Shown here: positions 59,716 through 64,000 of the stretch, piece by piece
Position numbering within the stretch: the first letter of the stretch is position 1
How the letters are laid out: each line of letters opens with the position of its first letter
From: Candidatus Saccharimonadota bacterium
GTDB lineage: Bacteria > Patescibacteriota > Saccharimonadia > Saccharimonadales > Saccharimonadaceae
DNA length: 64,000 nt
Reading direction: 5' to 3'
NCBI GenBank assembly: GCA_017406985.1
Contig: JAFQXL010000004.1
Coordinates: forward strand, 433,708 to 497,707
Notes under the pieces: generated by a model
The model's input: the letters and a program-made list of their open reading frames with translations, nothing else
What the model was told of the DNA's origin: nothing
The model's database searches: none
Program-made: the position numbers and the translations under genes

Positions 59716-60414
59716 ATGAATTTCACGGTAAAAAATACAACATTTAGGTCGGTTTTAGACATAATTTACCCCTGTTATTGTCGGGGATGCGGAAAATTTG
59801 GCGAAGCATTTTGTTTGCGTTGTTATAATTACAACAAGGCGCTAAACCCGCCTTTTTCACGTGTTTTATTACCGGATTTCCATAAGCTTTTTGTTTGTGG
59901 ACTGAGAGAAGGGGTTTTATCCGACTTAGTTTCGGAATATAAATTTCATTCTCGAAGACAATATGCGCCGGTTTTAGCCTCAATGATGGCGGATTTAGCG
60001 TTTGGTTTATCTTCTGATATGATTATTGTGCCCCTGCCGACGATTCGGCGGCATATTCGGAGTCGAGGATTTGACCATATTTTCCTGTTGTGCTCAGAAT
60101 TAGCGCAGTTAACTGGATTTTCGGTAGTTCCTCTACTCTCTAGGAAGCGCGAGACGGTTCAAGTTGGGAAAAGCAGCAAGATTCGGCGGTTCCAAGCGAG
60201 AGAGGCTTTCTCGCTTAATCTAGAGGCGATTTCGGGCTATTTTGGGCGGTCTTCCCTGTCGTTTTCGGACTTTTTGAAACCGATTCTGATTGTTGACGAT
60301 GTTTGGACGACGGGGGCGTCAATGAAGTCTGCGAGCTTTATCCTGAGGTCTTTTGGGTTTCAAAAAGTTTATGGCGCTGTTCTCGCCAAAAATGACGGCT
60401 ACGAGTTTAGCTGA
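59716..60414 (+). CDS. comFC: ComFC-like phosphoribosyltransferase
   Basis: The 232-residue protein has an N-terminal zinc knuckle (YPCYCRGCGKFGEAFCLRC), then YKFHSRRQYAPVLASMM, IIVPLPTIRRHIRSRGFDH and the PRPP-binding loop ILIVDDVWTTGASMKSA near residue 195. It belongs to the ComF/GntX family, needed for natural transformation with the single-strand DNA handling proteins. The C-terminal end is shortly followed by a convergent pilin gene. AAGAGG precedes the ATG. Confidence 0.9.
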   Translation: MNFTVKNTTFRSVLDIIYPCYCRGCGKFGEAFCLRCYNYNKALNPPFSRVLLPDFHKLFVCGLREGVLSDLVSEYKFHSRRQYAPVLASMMADLAFGLSSDMIIVPLPTIRRHIRSRGFDHIFLLCSELAQLTGFSVVPLLSRKRETVQVGKSSKIRRFQAREAFSLNLEAISGYFGRSSLSFSDFLKPILIVDDVWTTGASMKSASFILRSFGFQKVYGAVLAKNDGYEFS

Positions 60415-60418
60415 TTGA

Positions 60419-60829
60419 TTATTGTTGAATATAATTTACACCAACAACAGAGGTAAGAACGAAGTTAACGATTGCGTAAGCGAGGAGCGAGATAATAAGA
60501 CCGATAATCGCGTAAAGAATTGTATTCTTCGCGTCGGTAACCTTTTTACTGTCGCCACCAGATAAAATATAGCGGAGACCGCCATAGATAAGCATAATAA
60601 CAGAGATAATACCAACGATAAGAAGGATAACGTTTGTAATTCGGCCGAAAACACCTTGATCGCCGATTAATTCGGCCGGCATTCCGTCTGCACGAGCGGC
60701 TTCCGCGCCCTGTTCAGCAGGGGTTTTTTCGCCTTCGGCGTAAACAGTTAAAGCTTTTCCAGTCCATAAACAGAGAGCCGCACCGACTCCAGTGAAGATT
60801 TGAGAGATGTTTTTGACAATTTTTTTCAT
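60419..60829 (-). CDS. VirB2/TrbC-like pilin, paralogue 6 (opposite strand)
   Basis: The 136-residue protein has a signal helix, an outer part rich in Ala, Glu and Gly without paired cysteines, and the core MLIYGGLRYILSGGDSKKVTDAKN with LYAIIGLIISLLAYAIVNFV. It is clearly related to the five pilins on the plus strand but has GGDSKKV in place of the GDPGKV found in the others. It stands alone between comFC and tRNA-Ser, so it may be a separate minor pilin. Confidence 0.82.
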   Translation of the reverse strand: MKKIVKNISQIFTGVGAALCLWTGKALTVYAEGEKTPAEQGAEAARADGMPAELIGDQGVFGRITNVILLIVGIISVIMLIYGGLRYILSGGDSKKVTDAKNTILYAIIGLIISLLAYAIVNFVLTSVVGVNYIQQ

Positions 60830-60932
60830 GAAGTTTTTAAATCTCGCATTTAGATTATAGCTCTATTATACTATTTTTTGAATTTTATGCAAGGTTTAAG
60901 AAAAATAAGGGGTGGCGGTCTGGAGGGTTTTA

Positions 60933-60941
60933 TGATAAAAT
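60933..60941 (+). promoter_or_regulatory. Extended -10 promoter of tRNA-Ser
   Basis: TGATAAAAT ends ten bases before the first tRNA base at 60952. Confidence 0.5.
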
Positions 60942-60951
60942 AGAGGTTGTT

Positions 60952-61044
60952 GGAGGGATACCCAAGTGGCTGAAGGGGACGGTTTGCTAAATCGTTAGTC
61001 TGGGGAAACCTGGAGCGGGAGTTCGAATCTCCCTCCCTCCGCCA
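60952..61044 (+). tRNA. tRNA-Ser (GCT)
   Basis: 93 bases with encoded CCA. Acceptor GGAGGGA/TCCCTCC, discriminator G, anticodon loop TTGCTAA (GCT), a long variable arm (TAGTCTGGGGAAACCTGG region) and T arm GGGAG-TTCGAAT-CTCCC. The long arm confirms a serine tRNA. Confidence 0.95.
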
Positions 61045-61062
61045 GTTTATTAGCGTTAAAAT

Positions 61063-61082
61063 TGCCCATCTGGGCATTTTTT
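61063..61082 (+). terminator. Terminator after tRNA-Ser
   Basis: TGCCCATCTGGGCA (61063-61076) followed by TTTTTT. Confidence 0.8.
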
Positions 61083-61084
61083 GA

Positions 61085-61118
61085 TACCACGCCTCGCCGT
61101 AAGGCGCGGCGGATATCA
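61085..61118. repeat. Long imperfect hairpin after tRNA-Ser
   Basis: GCC-T-CGCC-GTAA-GGCG-C-GGC pairs, flanked by GATACC and GGATATC. It is not followed by a T-run, so it is not an ordinary terminator. It resembles the hairpins in the tRNA operon at 63 kb in its position behind a tRNA. The rest of the gap to 61164 shows nothing clear. Confidence 0.4.
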
Positions 61119-61164
61119 AGAAAATACCAATCTATCGGCTTTTATTCTCGAATTGCTTTGAAAC

Positions 61165-61192
61165 AAAAAGCCCGCGAGATGCGAGCTTTTTT
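61165..61192 (-). terminator. Terminator after pyrE
   Basis: On the minus strand AGCTCGC-ATCTC-GCGGGCT (61169-61187, one T-G pair) is followed by TTTTT. Confidence 0.7.
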
Positions 61193-61199
61193 GGGTAGA

Positions 61200-61880
61200 T
61201 TATACGATATTTTTCCTTCCTTCCGGTCCGTATTGTTCGTAATATTTACGAATAGACTGGATAGTGCTGGTTAACGATTCCTTGCGAGACTTTAAGACCT
61301 CGCAGACATCTCTCATGGAGACGATTGCGGTAGTCTTAATCCCGTATTTCTCGGAGACTTCCTCAAGGGCGGTTTTTGTCTTGTCTGAACCATATTCCAT
61401 CCGGTCCAGAGAGACGACTTCGCCGACAATTTCGACGTCTGCCTGAGTCATGATGATTGGCATGACTTCTTCGATCGACTTGCCGCTGGTCGTAACGTCC
61501 TCGATAATGACGACTCGGTCGCCGTCTTTTAACTTAGAGCCGAGCAAGATTCCGGTGTCGCCATGGTCCTTGACCTCTTTACGGTTACTAGTGAAGCGAA
61601 CCGGCTTATTGAAGAGTTCGTGGAACTGGATAGCGGTGGCGGCGGCCAAAGGAATACCCTTGTAAGCCGGGCCGAAAACAACGTCGATATCTCTACCGAA
61701 GTTGTCGTTAATAGCTTCGGCATAAGCCATGCCGAGTTTCTTGAGTTGTTCCCCGTCGTTAAGCTCGCCCATGTTCATGAAAAATGGCGATTTTCTCCCT
61801 GATTTTAGGGTAAAATCTCCAAATTTCAGGGCGTTGCTCTCGAGGAGAAAGTCGACAAATTCCTGTTTGTAGTAGTCCAT
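61200..61880 (-). CDS. pyrE: Orotate phosphoribosyltransferase
   Basis: The 226-residue protein carries NALKFGDFTLKSGRKSPFFM, DVVFGPAYKGIPLAAATAI, FTSNRKEVKDHGDTG and the PRPP loop VVIIEDVTTSGKSIEEVMPI, all typical of PyrE. It joins orotate and PRPP to orotidine monophosphate in UMP synthesis. No other pyr gene is in the window, so the cell may scavenge orotate or use it in salvage. Codon choice (more C-ending codons such as GAC, CTC, GCC) looks a little different from the neighbours, which may hint at transfer. AGGAGG precedes the start. Confidence 0.95.
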   Translation of the reverse strand: MDYYKQEFVDFLLESNALKFGDFTLKSGRKSPFFMNMGELNDGEQLKKLGMAYAEAINDNFGRDIDVVFGPAYKGIPLAAATAIQFHELFNKPVRFTSNRKEVKDHGDTGILLGSKLKDGDRVVIIEDVTTSGKSIEEVMPIIMTQADVEIVGEVVSLDRMEYGSDKTKTALEEVSEKYGIKTTAIVSMRDVCEVLKSRKESLTSTIQSIRKYYEQYGPEGRKNIV

Positions 61881-61955
61881 AATCTACCTCCTATTTGTGA
61901 TGTGCGACTTTGAGATTTTTAAAAATTAAAAACAAAAATCCCTTGTATCGATGGT

Positions 61956-61984
61956 ATTATAACAGATTTTTTGGAGTTTGTCGA
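61956..61984 (-). promoter_or_regulatory. Promoter of pyrE
   Basis: Minus-strand TCGACA (61979-61984), 17 bases, extended TGT-TATAAT (TATAAT 61956-61961). The ~70-base leader contains AGGAGG before the ATG. Confidence 0.6.
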
Positions 61985-62000
61985 GAGATTTCTAGAGAGT

Positions 62001-62522
62001 TTAGAAGCCGAGAGAGCTGAGCCAGTCATTTAGCTTTTTAATTCCCTCTTCGGTTCGGGCGGACATGCCGGTCATATTAAAACCGTCGCCGATAACGTTA
62101 CTTTCGGGGAGTTCAACCTTGAGATCTTCATAAGTTCCGGCGTTACCGGAGCCTTCGTGGGTATTAAATGGGATAACAGTTTTATTTGAGAAATCGTGAT
62201 TGTCGAGGAAAGTATAAACAATCATTGGTAAATCGCTCCACCAAATCGGATAGCCGAGGAAAATTGTATCGTATTTTTCGATGTCGATTTCGTTTAGATA
62301 TTCCGGGCGAGCATCGCTTGCTTTTTCTTCGGTCGCGAGGTCGACGGTTTCCTGATAACCCTTTGGATAAGGGGCTTTTGGCTCGATTTTAAATTCGTCT
62401 GCGCCGGTTCTTTTGATAATTTCTTCCGCGAGAAGTTCGGTATTTCCAACCTCGATTTCGCCGACATTATAATTTTCGTCCGCTTTTGAGAAATAAACTA
62501 CGAGTATTTTCTTGTCTTGCAT
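62001..62522 (-). CDS. Flavodoxin
   Basis: The 173-residue protein begins KKILVVYFSKADENYNVGE, has AEEIIKRTGADEFKIEPKAPYP, IFLGYPIWWSDLPMIVYTFL with the FMN-contacting aromatic residues, and PFNTHEGSGNAGTY. This is the Flavodoxin_4 type with a modified phosphate loop, common in small fermenting bacteria. It binds FMN and carries low-potential electrons; its partner is unknown. AAGGAG precedes the ATG. Confidence 0.9.
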   Translation of the reverse strand: MQDKKILVVYFSKADENYNVGEIEVGNTELLAEEIIKRTGADEFKIEPKAPYPKGYQETVDLATEEKASDARPEYLNEIDIEKYDTIFLGYPIWWSDLPMIVYTFLDNHDFSNKTVIPFNTHEGSGNAGTYEDLKVELPESNVIGDGFNMTGMSARTEEGIKKLNDWLSSLGF

Positions 62523-62573
62523 TTTGGCTCCTTTGTATTATTATAGCGTAATATGAGAAATAAGTATGTGATT

Positions 62574-62582
62574 TGGTATAAT
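62574..62582 (+). promoter_or_regulatory. Extended -10 promoter of the deaminase gene, leaderless
   Basis: TGGTATAAT ends six bases before the ATG at 62589. No Shine-Dalgarno sequence is present. Confidence 0.6.
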
Positions 62583-62588
62583 TAAGAT

Positions 62589-63056
62589 ATGTATAGAAAA
62601 GAATTTATGAGTTTGGCGGTTGCCGAGGCGAGAATTGGGATTAAGTATAAACACGGTGGGCCGTTTGGGGCGGTGATTGTGAAAAATGGTAAGGTGATTG
62701 CATCGGGACATAACTGTGTTTTAAAGGAGAAAGATTCGACTTGTCATGGGGAAATTTCTGTGATTCGTAAGGCGGAAAAGGCTCTTAATACTTATGATTT
62801 GTCTGGCTGTGAACTTTATACGACGGCCGAGCCATGTCCGATGTGTCTAGGTGCGATATTATGGGCGAATATCGAGAAGGTGTATTATGGATGTTCGGCT
62901 GAGGATGCGGAGGTGATTGGTTTTAGGGACAAGAAGTTCGAGAAGATGTTCGGGGGATATTCAAAGAAGTTAGATTCGACGCTTGAGCAAAAAGACCAAG
63001 AGATGTGTTTAGAGGTTTTTGAGGAATATGAGGCTATGGAGGGGGAGGTGTATTAA
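62589..63056 (+). CDS. Guanine deaminase-like zinc nucleobase deaminase
   Basis: The 155-residue protein has the cytidine-deaminase fold: KHGGPFGAVIVKNGKVIASG, zinc and proton-shuttle motif STCHGEISVIRKAEKAL (H-x-E), and TTAEPCPMCLGAILWANIEK. The GGPFGAVIVK start, the YDLSGCELYT stretch and the ILWANIEKVYYGCSAEDA part are closer to Bacillus GuaD (guanine to xanthine) than to TadA, though TadA cannot be excluded. A tail beyond ~130 is rich in Glu. It may serve purine salvage. Confidence 0.82.
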   Translation: MYRKEFMSLAVAEARIGIKYKHGGPFGAVIVKNGKVIASGHNCVLKEKDSTCHGEISVIRKAEKALNTYDLSGCELYTTAEPCPMCLGAILWANIEKVYYGCSAEDAEVIGFRDKKFEKMFGGYSKKLDSTLEQKDQEMCLEVFEEYEAMEGEVY

Positions 63057-63150
63057 GGCTGGGGAAATCAGTGATATAATGTAAATAGTAAAAGATTTTT
63101 TATACTGAAGAAGCTTAAAGCGCACAAGAAAAATTGCGCGGAATAAATAA

Positions 63151-63204
63151 TGGTAAGCGCTAGCTCTAACATCGCTTCGCGATGTATCGCTGACGCGCTT
63201 TCCA
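63151..63204. repeat. 54-base hairpin element, copy A
   Basis: The element starts TGGTAAGCGC and ends GCGCTTTCCA, giving an outer stem of three plus six pairs, then TAGC/GCTG, and a perfect seven-pair tip ACATCGC-TTC-GCGATGT (63169-63185). On the minus strand the tip contains GCGAAGC. It shares about 41 of 49 bases with copy B, and both are followed by CCATAAAATC. Confidence 0.6.
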
Positions 63205-63264
63205 TAAAATCGGCTTATGGTAAGCCTTTCGCTTCGCAAAAGTCTTTCCAAACGTCGTCGACCA

Positions 63265-63292
63265 CAAAAAATGAGAGCAAGCTCTCTTTTTT
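63265..63292. terminator. Bidirectional terminator of the tRNA operon
   Basis: AAAAAATGAGAGCAAGCTCTCTTTTTT: GAGAG-CAAG-CTCTC with A and T runs on both sides. It ends the minus-strand tRNA operon and any plus-strand transcript. Confidence 0.8.
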
Positions 63293-63306
63293 GTAATCTC
63301 CTAGTT

Positions 63307-63381
63307 TGGTAGGGCAGGTTGGAATCGAACCAGCATTGTATCCTTAGAGGGGATATGTCCTATCCGTTGAACGACTGCCCC
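63307..63381 (-). tRNA. tRNA-Arg (TCT), with C at position 33
   Basis: 75 bases with encoded CCA. Acceptor GGGGCAG pairs with CTGCCCT (G-U at the first pair), D arm GTTCAACGGATAGGAC, anticodon stem TATCC/GGATA and T arm GCTGG-TTCGATT-CCAAC (G-C/T-A partly wobble). The loop reads CCTCTAA, so the anticodon is TCT and the normally invariant U33 is C. Confidence 0.85.
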
Positions 63382-63394
63382 AGTTGACGCGTTT

Positions 63395-63443
63395 TGGTGA
63401 CTCGGGCGGGAGTAGACTGTGCCTTCTCCGCTTCCTCGTCTCC
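63395..63443. repeat. Hairpin carrying a copy of the tRNA-Arg(CCT) 3' end
   Basis: 63393-63413 is identical to 63477-63497, the last part of tRNA-Arg(CCT) including CCA. The other arm (minus strand GGAGACGAGGAAGCGGAG) pairs back onto this copy with a few mismatches. The element lies 35 bases downstream of that tRNA on its own strand. Confidence 0.65.
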
Positions 63444-63478
63444 AAATGAAACAAGAACTTGAAGAGTTCTTTTTCCTT

Positions 63479-63555
63479 TGGTGACTCGGGCGGGAGTCGA
63501 ACCCACAACCTTCTCCTTAGGACGGAGCTGCTCTATCCAATTGAGCTACCAAGCC
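63479..63555 (-). tRNA. tRNA-Arg (CCT)
   Basis: 77 bases with encoded CCA. Acceptor GGCTTGG/CCGAGTC with two G-T pairs, D arm GCTCAATTGGATAGAGC, anticodon loop GTCCTAA (CCT) and T arm GTGGG-TTCGACT-CCCGC with one mismatch-like pair. Position 33 is the normal T. Confidence 0.9.
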
Positions 63556-63563
63556 CTGGATAT

Positions 63564-63618
63564 TGGTAGACCGGTCGCTCTAACGTCGCTTCGCTCCGTA
63601 TCGCTGACCGTTCTTCCA
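63564..63618. repeat. 55-base hairpin element, copy B
   Basis: It is homologous to copy A: the central GCTCTAAC-TCGCTTCGC-GTATCGCTGA is shared. The outer arms differ in base but still pair (AGA/TCT and CGGTCG/TGACCG here, AAGCGC/GCGCTT in copy A). It lies eight bases upstream of tRNA-Arg(CCT). Confidence 0.6.
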
Positions 63619-63687
63619 TAAAATCTACGGACTACGTCCGTTTTTATCTTCGATAAAACTTACCTTCGGTAAGTATCGATTTTATGG
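63616..63687. repeat. 72-base cloverleaf-forming element
   Basis: The ends CCATAAAATC (63616-63625) and GATTTTATGG (63678-63687) pair perfectly over ten bases. Inside are three hairpins: ACGGAC-TAC-GTCCGT (63627-63641), TTTTATC-TTC-GATAAAA (63642-63658) and CTTACC-TTC-GGTAAG (63659-63673). Only five bases (63626 and 63674-63677) are unpaired outside the loops. No coding frame is present. Confidence 0.65.
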
Positions 63688-63733
63688 TGATCTCGGCGGG
63701 AGTAAGCTGTCGCTTTCTCCGCTTCTCATCACC
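63685..63733. repeat. Hairpin carrying a copy of the tRNA-Glu 3' end
   Basis: 63685-63703 is identical to 63761-63779, the 3' end of tRNA-Glu with CCA. On the minus strand GGTGAT pairs with ATCACC, GCGGAG with CTCCCGC (one bulge) and AAGC-GACA-GCTT closes the tip. It is related to the hairpin at 63395-63443. Confidence 0.65.
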
Positions 63734-63760
63734 AATTGAATAGACCTACGGTCCATCCAT

Positions 63761-63835
63761 TGGTGATCTCGGCGGGAGTCGAACCCGCGTTGACGGGATG
63801 AAAACCCGTTGTACTAACCGTTATACTACGAGACC
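63761..63835 (-). tRNA. tRNA-Glu (TTC)
   Basis: 75 bases with encoded CCA. Acceptor GGTCTCG/CGAGATC, anticodon stem ACGGG/CCCGT with loop TTTTCAT (TTC), T arm GCGGG-TTCGACT-CCCGC. It is the first gene of a three-tRNA operon on the minus strand. Confidence 0.95.
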
Positions 63836-63859
63836 AATAAAATTAAAGTTCATAACTAT

Positions 63860-63887
63860 ATTATATCAAAAAATAAAGATATTTCAA
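63860..63887 (-). promoter_or_regulatory. Promoter of the tRNA operon
   Basis: Minus-strand TTGAAA (63882-63887), 16 bases, extended TGA-TATAAT (TATAAT 63860-63865), 24 bases before the first base of tRNA-Glu. Confidence 0.65.
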
Positions 63888-63889
63888 GC

Positions 63890-64000
63890 TTAATAATTGA
63901 GGTAGGTTTTTGTAATCTCGGGATGGGACTTATAAAGTTTATTTTTAGAGAAGTTTAAGGTTAAGAAATAGCTCGGGTAGAGGGCGTTTAACTTATGAAA
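63890..64000 (-). CDS. C-terminal end of an unidentified protein (cut by the window edge)
   Basis: A minus-strand frame is open from the window edge to a TAA at 63890-63892 and encodes 36 residues ending EITKTYLNY. It is too short to identify. The stop directly precedes the tRNA promoter, which fits the end of a real gene, but chance is possible. Confidence 0.35.
   Translation of the reverse strand, partial: FHKLNALYPSYFLTLNFSKNKLYKSHPEITKTYLNY

Larger units (their letters stand above)
63057..63306 (+). ncRNA. Candidate structured non-coding RNA between the deaminase gene and the tRNA operon
   Basis: An extended -10 (TGATATAAT, 63072-63080) would start a plus-strand transcript near 63087, and a strong terminator ends near 63292, giving about 205 bases with no credible coding frame. 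The RNA holds four further stems: GCGCA...TGCGC (63120-63138), the hairpin at 63151-63204, GGCTTA-TGG-TAAGCC (63211-63225) and CTTTCGC-TTC-GCAAAAG (63225-63241). It does not show tmRNA, SRP RNA, 6S or RNase P RNA landmarks. It may instead only be a remnant of repeats. Confidence 0.35.

Noticed and set aside
61200-61880. Recent mobile island around pyrE
   Set aside because: Codon use is only slightly different, and no integrase, transposase or repeat boundary is present.
63009-63251. Minus-strand 80-codon open frame
   Set aside because: It overlaps the deaminase gene and the hairpin repeats, has no ribosome site and shows no domain.
63087-63292. tmRNA, SRP RNA, 6S or RNase P RNA
   Set aside because: None of their landmark sequences (tRNA-like ends, the SRP GGAAG loop, the 6S bubble, the P4 core) can be found.
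63151-63618. The two ~54-base hairpins as integron attC sites
   Set aside because: They are imperfect palindromes with GTTAGAGC/GCTCTAAC, near the attC core, but the core GTTRRRY is not matched (last base G), there is no cassette gene between copies and no integrase in the window.
63057-63890. CRISPR array
   Set aside because: Repeats are few, of different kinds, unevenly spaced and partly inverted. No cas gene is present.
1-64000. Recoded UGA (as in Gracilibacteria or SR1)
   Set aside because: UGA ends real genes such as comFC and is not found inside conserved genes.

Overview
The window reads like a chromosomal piece of a host-associated, streamlined bacterium of the Candidatus Saccharibacteria (TM7) / Patescibacteria type. 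This is inferred from the gene set and style, not from a database search. The supporting signs are several: a type IV secretion-like locus built from PrgI, a split VirB4, a VirB6-like protein and many small VirB2/TrbC-like pilins; two LCP (LytR-CpsA-Psr) proteins; trimmed versions of conserved proteins (MurE without its N-terminal domain, DnaX without zinc cysteines, ComEC without its C-terminal domain, a LexA-like protein without the protease); and almost no biosynthesis. TGA is used as a stop, so the code is standard.

Layout. 1-8.9 kb (minus strand): envelope polysaccharide genes (a polyprenyl-phosphate sugar transferase, a glycosyltransferase fused to an O-antigen-ligase-like domain, a GT2 glycosyltransferase, an LCP protein), a class V aminotransferase, a LexA-like regulator and the start of a phosphotransacetylase. 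8.9-16.9 kb: the origin neighbourhood, with rnpA, khpB/jag, yidC, an ABC exporter and rpmH on the left and dnaA-dnaN-recF on the right. Two A+T-rich gaps with DnaA-box-like sites flank dnaA, so oriC is probably here. 16.9-24.9 kb (minus): a lipoprotein and a five-gene operon for membrane and peptidoglycan-degrading proteins, including a 671-residue protein with lysozyme-like, SGNH-hydrolase and M23 domains. 25-30 kb (plus): two membrane-anchored thiol-fold proteins, truB, a MurE-like ligase and a PilB-type ATPase. 30-45 kb: three MacB/FtsX-type ABC systems, a second LCP protein, tsaD, a GT-C-like membrane protein, dnaB, dnaX, an RNase HII-YraN fusion and tRNA-Met. 45-49.4 kb (minus): a GpsA-like protein, DegV, a TrmA/RumA-type methyltransferase and a short ComEC. 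49.6-60.8 kb: the secretion/pilus locus (VirB4 in two pieces, PrgI, VirB6-like, six VirB2-like pilins), hsp20 and comFC. 60.9-64 kb: tRNA-Ser, pyrE, a flavodoxin, a guanine-deaminase-like enzyme and a tRNA-Glu/Arg/Arg operon packed with hairpin elements.

How it works together. The secretion machine, the pilin set, the PilB ATPase, ComEC/ComFC and the wall hydrolases fit a small cell that attaches to a host, breaches or remodels wall material and takes up DNA. The glycosyltransferases and LCP proteins would make and anchor its own surface polymer.

Two things stand out beyond gene content. At least fourteen genes have a TATAAT-like -10 box only 6-9 nt before the ATG, so their mRNAs would be leaderless. 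The tRNA operon at 63.1-63.9 kb contains an apparently undescribed family of structured elements: a 72-nt near-perfect cloverleaf, two related ~54-nt hairpins with compensating arms, and two hairpins that each carry an exact copy of the 3' end of the tRNA just upstream.
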